From contig JALUZX010000098.1 of the NCBI GenBank assembly GCA_027011425.1, positions 1 to 13,106 on the forward strand: 13,106 nt of DNA, given 5' to 3'. This document shows, piece after piece, positions 7,328-13,106 of the stretch; position 1 is the stretch's first letter, and each line of letters begins with the position of its first letter. Source of the DNA: Planctomycetota bacterium. Its GTDB lineage: Bacteria > Planctomycetota > UBA1135 > JALUZX01. A program made the position numbers and the translations under genes. The notes under the pieces are model-generated. The model was not told where the DNA came from. It made no database searches and saw only the letters and a program-made list of their open reading frames with translations.

Positions 7328-8921
7328 GTCCGGGCCATCCAGGGCTCTCCTGGGCCTGGCCGCCCTCGCCGGGGGGGCAGGGTCCATGGCCCTGGAGATT
7401 ACGGCGGTCCGCCTCCTTGCCCCCTGGTTCGGGACTTCCGTCCAGGCCTGGACCAACATCATCGGCCTGGTCCTGGGCGCCCTGGCGGCGGGCTACCTGC
7501 TGGGGGGACGCCTGGCCGACCGGGCCCACCGGCCGAGGCCGGGGATCCCCCTTCTCGCGGGAGGGGTCCTCTCCGCCGCGTCGCCCTTGCTCCTTCCTCC
7601 CCTGGCCCGCCTCTTCGTGGATCCATCCCTTCCCTTGGAAAGCGCCCTGGGAGCAATGGCGGCCGCCTCCCTTCCCGTCTCGGCCCTCCTCTTCGGTCCC
7701 GCCGTATTCCTCCTGGGAATGGTTCCTCCCTTCCTGGTGAAAGCATGGGCGGCGGGGGATCCCGGCCGGGTGGGCCGGGCGAGCGGCATGGTCTACGCCC
7801 TGGGCACCCTGGGGGCCTTGGCCGGGACCTTCCTGCCCACCTGGTGGCTCGTCCCCGCCCTGGGGTCCCGGTGGACCCTCTTTCTCTCCGGGGCGGTTCT
7901 CGTCCTGGCCGGGGCCCTCCTGGAAGCAGGCTCCGGGCCCGGGAAAAGAAGAAGAACGGCTTCCCTCCTCCTCTTTCTCCTTGCCGCGGGGCTCATGGCG
8001 GGGACCGGATTCACCCTGCCCTCGGCTCAGGTCGCCCCAAGGCCCCAGGACGCGAAAGTCCTCTTTCAAAAGGAAAGCCCCTACCAGTTCGTCCGGGTCC
8101 TGGAGAAAGAGGAGGAAGGCCGGACCTGGCGGGTCCTGGCTCTCAACGAGGGCCTGGACTCCTTCCACTCCGTCCTTGGCCTGGGAATGCGCGGCAACAC
8201 GGGAGGGCGTTACTACGACGCGCTCTGCCTGGCCGCTCTTCTTTGCGCCGAACCTTTGCAAAAAGGAGGGCGGGTCCTATCCATCGGTTCCGCCGGCGGG
8301 ACCTGCCTGCGGCTCCTGGAAGAAAACTTCGGGCCCGGCCTCCGCCTGGAGGGCGTGGAGATCGACCCGGCCTGCGTGAAGGCGGGACGCCGATTCCTGG
8401 ACCTCCCGCCGGAGGCGAAGATCCACCAGGGCGTGGACGGGCGGGTATTCACCAGGTGCGCCCGCGGTCCCTACCGTTTCATCGTGGTGGACGCCTATTC
8501 CTCCCAGATCTACATCCCCTTCCAGCTTGCCACTCTGGAGTTCTTCAGGGAGGTGAAAAGGATCCTCGAGCCAGGCGGGGTGGTGGCGGTGAACGTGGCC
8601 GATCCTTCCAGGGAAGGCCTCCTGGCCCGTCCCCTGGCCCGCACTCTGGCCAAGGCCTTCGGCAAGGCCCTTCTCGCGCCCATACCCGAATCGCGCAATT
8701 TTCTTCTGGCCGCCCGGAAGGGGGCGCCCCCCGATCCGCGCCGGTTCGAATCCCCTTCCCGCCCTCCTCCTTTGGCCCGCCTCGGAAAGGCCCTCTCCCG
8801 CAGGGGAGAGTGGACCATCCTGGGCCCGGGAAAGGGCCCCTGGTTCAGGGACGATTGGTGTCCCCTGGAAGAAGCCACATGGAAGGCCTACCTGAAGGCC
8901 CTGGAGGAGGCGCTCCAATGA
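7308..8921 (+). CDS. Membrane protein with C-terminal spermidine-synthase-like (aminopropyltransferase-fold) domain
   Basis: The 537-residue protein has about seven hydrophobic helices in residues 12-237, then a soluble Rossmann domain. This architecture matches membrane-fused spermidine-synthase-like proteins. The first helix carries the family-like GSMALEITAVRLLAPWFGTS (25-44). The cofactor loop is VLSIGSAGGT (323-332), with the acidic ribose-binding residue in VEID (350-353). The catalytic-region motif is FIVVDAYSSQIYIPF (391-405), and a late WFRDDWCPLEE lies at 512-522. Asp395 fits the key family Asp, but the second Asp of the classical DSTDP-type motif is Ser398 here, so polyamine synthesis is not assured; the substrate is unknown. 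The start is GTG 7308 with AAGGA shortly upstream; a start at the later ATG 7386 would remove the first helix. It overlaps the preceding gene by 20 nt and the following gene by 4 nt (ATGA), so it sits in the middle of a cluster that is probably co-translated. Confidence 0.85.
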   Translation: MGEESGRSGPSRALLGLAALAGGAGSMALEITAVRLLAPWFGTSVQAWTNIIGLVLGALAAGYLLGGRLADRAHRPRPGIPLLAGGVLSAASPLLLPPLARLFVDPSLPLESALGAMAAASLPVSALLFGPAVFLLGMVPPFLVKAWAAGDPGRVGRASGMVYALGTLGALAGTFLPTWWLVPALGSRWTLFLSGAVLVLAGALLEAGSGPGKRRRTASLLLFLLAAGLMAGTGFTLPSAQVAPRPQDAKVLFQKESPYQFVRVLEKEEEGRTWRVLALNEGLDSFHSVLGLGMRGNTGGRYYDALCLAALLCAEPLQKGGRVLSIGSAGGTCLRLLEENFGPGLRLEGVEIDPACVKAGRRFLDLPPEAKIHQGVDGRVFTRCARGPYRFIVVDAYSSQIYIPFQLATLEFFREVKRILEPGGVVAVNVADPSREGLLARPLARTLAKAFGKALLAPIPESRNFLLAARKGAPPDPRRFESPSRPPPLARLGKALSRRGEWTILGPGKGPWFRDDWCPLEEATWKAYLKALEEALQ

Positions 8922-9376
8922 GGCGGCCCCCATTCCGGGCCCTCCTTTTCCTGGTCCTCGCGGCCGGCCCGGCACGGGCACAGGAGAGCCCGGAGAAAGC
9001 TGAGATGCTACTTTACCGGGCTGTGAAAGAGGGCCTCCCCCCCGGCAGGGTCCTGGAAATGGCCAAGGAAACGGTGAGGCGCTTTCCAGGGAGGCCCTAT
9101 CCCATGGTCATCCTGGGAGATACTCTCTTCCGGATCCGGAAGCTCGGCAGCGCCGAACGGGCCTACAGAAAGGCCCTGGCCCTGATGGGGGAGAAAGGGA
9201 AGAAGAGCCCCCTGGGCGAACAAGCCGCCCGAAGCCTGGCCCTGCTGGAAAAGGAGCGAACCGCCCTCCTCGAGGGCCTGACCCTGGAAAAGAAGGCCCG
9301 GTGGGCGGGAAGGGCCGTCCTGGCCCTCCTGGCGGGCCTGATCCTCTTTCTGGCCCTGCCGGGCCGGGAAGAGTGA
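8918..9376 (+). CDS. Small exported TPR-like protein with C-terminal membrane anchor
   Basis: The protein has 152 residues with no named family. A signal peptide is visible (MRRPPFRALLFLVLAAGPARA, cleavage after ARA at about residue 21). The middle carries one TPR-like helical pair with flanking helices, including YPMVILGDTLFRIRKLGSAE (61-80) followed by RAYRKALALM. A basic-flanked hydrophobic segment at about 131-147 (AGRAVLALLAGLILFLA) predicts a single membrane anchor with a very short tail. The start overlaps the stop of the membrane synthase-like gene as ATGA, with GGAGGAGG 7 nt upstream, which implies translational coupling. An accessory subunit facing the periplasm and tethered beside the membrane protein is a reasonable inference from topology and coupling only. 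Confidence 0.75.
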   Translation: MRRPPFRALLFLVLAAGPARAQESPEKAEMLLYRAVKEGLPPGRVLEMAKETVRRFPGRPYPMVILGDTLFRIRKLGSAERAYRKALALMGEKGKKSPLGEQAARSLALLEKERTALLEGLTLEKKARWAGRAVLALLAGLILFLALPGREE

Positions 9377-9505
9377 CGGTTTCGACAAAAGTCCCGACCC
9401 TCGAAAACCCCAAAAAAATCGGAACCTTCCCCAAGTTTGAAATTTTGCCTCCTCCGCAGAATCTGTGGGTAGGGGAGGCTTGGAAAGGGTGCTACTGTCA
9501 GCATT

Positions 9506-9614
9506 CAGCCGGAAACGGCGGGCAAAGGCCCGGCTGGGGCCCGCCCCGCCTCCTCCAAGAGGAGGGTGCGGGGCGGCGCGGCGAGGGTATACGGCGGGGC
9601 TGACGCCCAGCCCC
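9506..9614 (+). other. Cluster of GC-rich hairpins, possible structured RNA or 3' UTR element
   Basis: Four hairpins follow one another on the plus strand. GCCG-GAAA-CGGC (9508-9519) has a GNRA tetraloop. GGGC-AAAG-GCCC lies at 9520-9531. A long stem at 9541-9576 pairs CCGCCCCG with CGGGGCGG and CCTCCTC with GAGGAGG, with a 3-nt bulge. GGGGCTG-ACGCC-CAGCCCC lies at 9596-9614. CAGCC (9506-9510) could alternatively pair with GGCTG (9532-9536). I compared it by eye with cyclic-di-GMP, cobalamin and SRP RNAs and found no convincing match. GC-rich DNA forms hairpins easily, so a functional RNA is only a possibility. Confidence 0.3.
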
Positions 9615-9665
9615 CGTTCTGGTGAGGACCTGCCAGGTTTGGGGCCTTTTCCTGGCGCACTGTTT

Positions 9666-9742
9666 ACAGAGGCGACAAAAGTCTTGTCCAGTTCGTGATT
9701 TGTGGGCCGCGTCGGACTGGACAAGACTTTTTTCGCCTCTGT
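9666..9742. terminator. Long inverted repeat, probable bidirectional intrinsic terminator
   Basis: Two 30-nt arms (9666-9695 and 9713-9742) are complementary except for one C/T mismatch (9676 with 9732) and one G-U wobble (9693 with 9715). They enclose a 17-nt loop. The inner stem is GTCTTGTCCAGTTCG with CGGACTGGACAAGAC. On the plus strand six T follow it (9728-9733); on the minus strand four T do. That is the form of a bidirectional terminator, and the place fits: between two converging genes, 45 nt after the HEAT gene stop. The outer ten base pairs, ACAGAGGCGA with TCGCCTCTGT, go beyond what termination needs, so a small mobile or repeated element is an alternative. Confidence 0.7.
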
Positions 9743-9786
9743 CAAGGGTGACGGTCCGCCCTTGGTCGCCCTCTTCCGCAAGGCTG

Positions 9787-11709
9787 TCAAAGGATATCCA
9801 GGATGCCCCCGGCGCCTCCCGTCAGGGTCTCCACGTTGGCCCTGTAGTTGAGACCGGAAGCGATCTTGGAGTTCCAGGGAAGGTCCTCCTTGTCGCCCAC
9901 CATCCCCAGGGCCACCGCCGCGAAGGCCCGGGAGAGAGGGGGGAGTTTCTTGTCCAGGAGGAGGTCCAGGAGGGGACGAAGGACTCTCCGGTCCCGGAGG
10001 AATCCCACGGCCATGGCCATCCCGGAGAGCAAGTCCTCGTTCCGGGTCCCTTTTCTACATTTCTCGAGAAAGAGGGAAGTTACGGACTTATAGCCCAGGA
10101 GCCCCAAAGCCATCCCGGTTTCCCGGCCAAGGAAGGGGGGCTTCCCGTCCTCCTCGAGGAGGTTCCTCAGGTCCTCCTGGGCGTCCTTGTAGCTCATCAT
10201 GCCAAGGGCGAGAGCGCAATACCCTCGCAAGGAATCATCCTCCGTCTCGTTCATCACCTTCTTGAGCGAGATCCCGGCTTCCAGGTCCTGGGCGAGGCCC
10301 AGGGCCACCGCCGAGGCCCCCCTCCAAACAGGATTGCGGGTTTGTCGAAATGCCTCTTCCAGGGAATTGATCGCCTCTTCCGACCTCCGTTTCTTCCGTA
10401 AAAGACGTTCCGCCTGGCTCACCCCCAGGCCCAGGGCGATCCAGGGCTTGTCCATCTTCCTCTTCTTTTCCAGGAGCCGCTCCGCCAGGTAGTCCACGGC
10501 CTCATCCGAGCCGGCGCCTCCTAGATAACCAAGGGAGATATAGGCGAAAAAGGAGGCCTGCAGGTCCCGGAGGGTCCTTCTTTCCGAGATCCCCTCGAGG
10601 AGCCGGAGGAGTTCCCCGTCCCCGGGACTTCCCATCTCCCCCAAGGCCAGGACGCAGGACTGGGCGAGGAAGGGATGAGGCCTGGTCTTCTCAAGGATGC
10701 CCACGAGGGAATCGATCGCCTCCCTTCTCAAGAGGTCCCATTCGGCCCCGGGAGAAAGGTAGATCCTGGCGGCGGGGGAAATCCTTCCCGGCTTCACCCT
10801 CTCCCTTCCGAGGAGCTTGGAGAGGGCCGCCGGAACATGGGCCCGTACCAGGGGAGAGCCCTTCCCCTTCTTCAGAAAATCCTGGAGGAAACGGGCCGCC
10901 TTGAAGGCCGTTCGGGCCTGGCCGGGGCGGGAGAGGTCCGGGTGGAGGAGCCTGAGGGCCTGGAGGGCCGAAACACAGACATCCCTGGACTCCTTCCGGC
11001 TCTTCTCCAGGATCTCCTTGGCCGCCCGGAAGATCCGCCTCTTGGTCTCGGAGTTCTTCGAAGACCAGGCCAGAAGCCCAAGCGCGTACCCGGCGAAAGC
11101 CCGCTTTCGAAATCCAACGGGTCCATCCAACCCAAGGAGTTTCCTTCCCCCGGGCCGATCCTGGAAGATTCCCAGCAAGTCGGGAAGAGCCTCCTCATGG
11201 CCGGCGATCCCCAGGCAGAGGACGGCCGTCTCGGAAACGATCCGGTCACTGCCGGAAAGATACCGCCGGAAAAGATCCACAAGTCCCTTCCCTCCCCCGA
11301 TCCTGGCCAGGGCCACCAGACAGGAAGAGACGATTTCCCTGTCCCGGGTCTTTCCCAGGGCCTTTCTCAGGAGAGGGGCGACCATGAGTTCCAGCCTCTT
11401 TTTCGGAGGCCAACGGGGGGTATGAGACCGCCAGGGAGAATGCTCGGGGGTCCACCTGTCGGTCCGCCTGTAGAGAACCAGGTAGGGATCCTTGTTCAGT
11501 TCCCACCAGAAGCGCCAATCCAGGAGAGAGAAAGCGGGAAGCGCCGCCGGAGGAAAGGCAAGCCGAGCAGGCCTTCTCCCCGGGGCCGGGCGGGCGGAAG
11601 GAGGGCTCAGGGGACCCGGACCCAGATACCTTCCCCCGTGAGCTCGGACCACGTCGTTTACAGTGAAGACGAAAAAAAGGGCGGCCAACCCCGCGACGGT
11701 TCTCCTCAT
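9787..11709 (-). CDS. Exported HEAT-repeat protein, paralog A
   Basis: The 640-residue protein has a signal peptide (MRRTVAGLAALFFVFTV, cleavage after VRA at about residue 23) and a mature N-terminus beginning HGGRYLGPG. A Pro/Arg/Ala-rich linker and the motif WRFWWELNKDPYL (about 78-90) follow, then helical HEAT or PBS-lyase-like repeats to the end. Recurrent units have the form ALGLG or ALGMMG-like turns, for example SCVLALGEMGSPGD, YISLGYLGGAGSDEAVDYL, IALGLGVSQAE and YCALALGMMSYKDA. The C-terminus ends in a distinctive tail, GDKEDLPWNSKIASGLNYRA then NVETL and ILDIL. Such arrays normally bind proteins; no enzyme motif is visible. ATG 11709 is preferred because AAGGAGG (11717-11723) lies 7 nt upstream and the signal peptide begins there; an in-frame GTG at 11754 is less likely. 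Its paralog lies 143 nt upstream in the same direction. I recall similar proteins from Planctomycetota, unverified. Confidence 0.85.
   Translation of the reverse strand: MRRTVAGLAALFFVFTVNDVVRAHGGRYLGPGPLSPPSARPAPGRRPARLAFPPAALPAFSLLDWRFWWELNKDPYLVLYRRTDRWTPEHSPWRSHTPRWPPKKRLELMVAPLLRKALGKTRDREIVSSCLVALARIGGGKGLVDLFRRYLSGSDRIVSETAVLCLGIAGHEEALPDLLGIFQDRPGGRKLLGLDGPVGFRKRAFAGYALGLLAWSSKNSETKRRIFRAAKEILEKSRKESRDVCVSALQALRLLHPDLSRPGQARTAFKAARFLQDFLKKGKGSPLVRAHVPAALSKLLGRERVKPGRISPAARIYLSPGAEWDLLRREAIDSLVGILEKTRPHPFLAQSCVLALGEMGSPGDGELLRLLEGISERRTLRDLQASFFAYISLGYLGGAGSDEAVDYLAERLLEKKRKMDKPWIALGLGVSQAERLLRKKRRSEEAINSLEEAFRQTRNPVWRGASAVALGLAQDLEAGISLKKVMNETEDDSLRGYCALALGMMSYKDAQEDLRNLLEEDGKPPFLGRETGMALGLLGYKSVTSLFLEKCRKGTRNEDLLSGMAMAVGFLRDRRVLRPLLDLLLDKKLPPLSRAFAAVALGMVGDKEDLPWNSKIASGLNYRANVETLTGGAGGILDIL
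9829..9932. repeat. Near-identical 3'-end segment shared by the HEAT paralogs, copy A
   Basis: This stretch matches 11907-12010 with about six differences in 104 bases, including third codon positions. It encodes the tail from RAFAAVALG to NVETL. The rest of the two genes is much less similar. Confidence 0.85.
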
Positions 11710-11716
11710 CCTTCCG

Positions 11717-11723
11717 CCTCCTT
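11717..11723 (-). promoter_or_regulatory. Ribosome binding site deciding the start of HEAT paralog A
   Basis: Read on the minus strand, AAGGAGG lies 7 nt before ATG 11709. It favours this start over the in-frame GTG at 11754, which would put 15 charged residues in front of the signal peptide. Confidence 0.8.
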
Positions 11724-11852
11724 CCCTTTCCGCCTTCCGGGAGTTTCTCTCCACCGGACGCCCTCTTCACCCTCGGGGGGCCCGGCCAGGGGGCCGCGAG
11801 ACAGGACCTCATTACTTTGAGCCCTTCGAGGCGGCCTGAAAACCCCCCTCGG

Positions 11853-13106
11853 TTACCAAAGATCCAGGAGGCCCTGCTGCCTGCCCAGATCTCCACCCCA
11901 CAAAGTCTCCACGTTGGCCCTGTAGTTGAGGCCGAAGGCGATCTTGGAGTTCCAGGGGAGGTCCTCCTTGTCGCCCACCAGCCCCAGGGCCACGGCCGCG
12001 AAGGCCCGGGTGGTTCGGGGCAGGTTCTTGTCGAAGAGCATGTCCACCAGGGGAGGGACCGCCCGGCGATCCCCCACGAAACCAAGTCCCGTGGCCAAGG
12101 CCGACTGGGCCGCCAGGTTCTGGGGGCCTTGCCTCAAGGCCCGAAGCAGGGTGTCCACCACGGACTTCTCGCCCATCAATGCCAGGCCCACGGCGGTCTG
12201 CCGGAGGAGAGTGGGAAGAAGGAAGGATTTCTTCAGGATTTCCCCCAGGTCCCGGGCGGCATTCCTCTCTTTCATCAGGCCCAAGGAGAGGGCGCAATAC
12301 CCCTTGAATTCGGGGATCCGGGTCTTGTCCATTTCCAACTGGACCAGGGGGCCGGAGGTCCGGCGCCGGGCGAGCCCCAGGGCCACGGCCACGGCGCCCC
12401 GCCAAAGGGGGTGGCGTGTTTCCTTGAAGGCCTTTTCCAACACGTCGCCCACTCCGGGTGTCCCCCGGTTCTTGCGCTTGAAAAGCTCCGCCTGGCTCAC
12501 GCCCAGGCCGAGGGCCACCCAGGGTCTTTCGAACTTCCTGCCCCCCTTCATGAGCATCGAGGCGAGGAATTCCACGGCTTCCTTCGAGCCCGCGCCGCCA
12601 AGATACCCCAGGGAGATATCCGCGAAGAACCGCGCCTGCAGGTCGTGAACCAAGTTCCCCCTCGAAACTCTTTCCAGGAGATGAACCAGGGAATGGTCCG
12701 CCGGGTTCCCCATCTCCCCGAGAGCCAGCGCGCAGGACTGGAGAACCATGGGGTTCTCTTTGTGCCCTTTCAGGCACCCCTTCATCAGGTCGACGGCTTC
12801 CTTGCGGAGCGCCCGGACCTCGTCCCAAGGCCCGGGGTGGAGAAGGTCCCCTCCCCGGGCCCGGAACTTGGGGCCAGAAGGTTCTCCTTCCCGGCCCAGA
12901 AGCCGGGAGAGGGCCGCCGGCACGTGGGCCCGGGCGAAGGGGCTAACGGTCTTGTCCCTCATGAAGTCCAGGAGGCGCCGGGAAGCCTCCAGGGCGAGAT
13001 GGAGGCCCTTGGGAGCGGTAAGATCCGGGGCGAGAAGGCGGATGGCCAGGACGGCGGAAACGGGGAGATCCGGGTTCGCGAACCTGGGGTTGCGCTGGTC
13101 CAGGAT
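11853..13106 (-). CDS. HEAT-repeat protein, paralog B (partial, N-terminus beyond window)
   Basis: The reading frame is open from the right edge to a TAA at 11853, 417 residues. It is not complete: the 48 codons before the first internal ATG (12962) read through without a stop and align with paralog A (here IRLLAPDLTAPKGLHLALEA, there LRLLHPDLSRPGQARTAFKA), so that ATG is not the start. The alignment continues to the end with matching landmarks: RAHVPAALSRLLGRE, QSCALALGEMGNPADH, DISLGYLGGAGSKEAVEFLA, VALGLGVSQAELF, PLWRGAVAVALGLA, GLGFVGDRRAVPPLVDML, and the tail VGDKEDLPWNSKIAFGLNYR then ANVETL. The final residues differ (GLLDLW rather than GILDIL). A protein-binding exported role is inferred from paralog A; the signal peptide, if present, is outside the window. 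The 143-bp gap to paralog A shows no convincing promoter or terminator, so the two may be co-transcribed. Confidence 0.85.
   Translation of the reverse strand: MLDQRNPRFANPDLPVSAVLAIRLLAPDLTAPKGLHLALEASRRLLDFMRDKTVSPFARAHVPAALSRLLGREGEPSGPKFRARGGDLLHPGPWDEVRALRKEAVDLMKGCLKGHKENPMVLQSCALALGEMGNPADHSLVHLLERVSRGNLVHDLQARFFADISLGYLGGAGSKEAVEFLASMLMKGGRKFERPWVALGLGVSQAELFKRKNRGTPGVGDVLEKAFKETRHPLWRGAVAVALGLARRRTSGPLVQLEMDKTRIPEFKGYCALSLGLMKERNAARDLGEILKKSFLLPTLLRQTAVGLALMGEKSVVDTLLRALRQGPQNLAAQSALATGLGFVGDRRAVPPLVDMLFDKNLPRTTRAFAAVALGLVGDKEDLPWNSKIAFGLNYRANVETLWGGDLGRQQGLLDLW
11907..12010. repeat. Near-identical 3'-end segment shared by the HEAT paralogs, copy B
   Basis: This is the counterpart of 9829-9932, at a constant offset of 2078 bases and in the same orientation. 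Confidence 0.85.

Larger units (their letters stand above)
9377..9786. other. Convergent intergenic region, 410 bp, no convincing gene
   Basis: The region lies between the stop of the small TPR-like gene (plus) and the stop of the first HEAT gene (minus). Open frames here are short, Pro/Arg/Gly-rich and lack good starts, so none is called. Contents from left to right: an imperfect hairpin (GGTTTCGA 9378-9385 with TCGAAAACC 9401-9409) followed by an A-run; an AT-richer patch around 9410-9445; a cluster of GC-rich hairpins at 9506-9614; the long inverted repeat at 9666-9742; and a small hairpin, CAAGGG/CCCTTG, at 9743-9764. The 11-mer CGACAAAAGTC occurs twice, at 9383-9393 and 9673-9683. Confidence 0.8.

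Noticed and set aside
5930..7462. Open frame of about 510 codons antisense to the hydrolase-fold gene
   Set aside because: Its composition follows the complement of the biased sense gene, and no start signal or domain is visible.
9378..9416. Hairpin after the small TPR-like gene as a plus-strand terminator
   Set aside because: The stem is short and imperfect and is followed by an A-run, not a T-run, on the plus strand; the repeat at 9666-9742 is a far better candidate.
9500..9540. Resemblance to a cyclic-di-GMP riboswitch (a GAAA loop followed by CAAAG and CCGGC)
   Set aside because: The conserved CACGCA and ACGCAAAGCC elements are missing and the spacing does not fit; it also lies downstream, not upstream, of the nearest genes.
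9301..9698. Short plus-strand frames in the convergent intergenic region
   Set aside because: They are Pro/Gly/Arg-rich, have poor ribosome binding sites and run into the terminator-like inverted repeat.
12960..12962. Internal ATG as the start of HEAT paralog B
   Set aside because: The frame continues to the window edge and the upstream codons align with paralog A, so the gene is truncated by the window.

Overview
This is GC-rich bacterial DNA (by eye well above 60% G+C, with GGG, CCC, AGG and other G/C-ending codons throughout). The gene content points to a member of the Planctomycetota or a close relative. The indicators are a large RseP-type protease with extra PDZ domains, a secreted hydrolase-fold protein with an appended beta-sandwich tail, and long exported HEAT-repeat proteins whose mature N-terminus starts HGG and carries a WRFWWELNKDP motif. 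The lineage call rests on recalled family patterns, not on a search, and is moderate at best. There is no rRNA, tRNA, CRISPR array or recognisable transposase.

Layout. (1) Positions 1-3605, minus strand: a tightly packed dxr - rseP - UbiA-family prenyltransferase operon. It links the MEP isoprenoid pathway, an intramembrane protease and an enzyme that uses isoprenoid diphosphates; the last gene runs off the left edge. (2) A 100-bp divergent intergenic region (3606-3705) whose best promoter would give a leaderless dxr mRNA. (3) Positions 3706-5735, plus strand: purM, overlapped by 49 nt by an exported helical-repeat (TPR-like) protein gene. (4) Positions 5870-9376, plus strand: three overlapping genes. 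They encode a secreted, lysine-rich alpha/beta-hydrolase-fold protein that appears to have lost its catalytic triad, a membrane protein with a C-terminal spermidine-synthase-like domain, and a small membrane-anchored TPR-like protein. A sigma70-like promoter candidate precedes this cluster. (5) Positions 9377-9786: a 410-bp convergent intergenic region with several GC-rich hairpins and a striking 30-bp-arm inverted repeat, probably a bidirectional terminator. (6) Positions 9787-13106, minus strand: two tandem paralogous HEAT-repeat proteins, the second cut by the right edge. Their 3' ends share about 100 bp of nearly identical DNA, far above the similarity of the rest of the genes.

How the parts fit. 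Only the dxr/rseP/prenyltransferase and purM genes have assignable functions. The rest of the window is accessory cell-envelope biology: secreted or membrane proteins with protein-interaction repeats. The most interesting parts are the three-gene cluster in region 4, in which two enzyme folds look modified at their active sites, and the tandem HEAT pair with its invariant tail.
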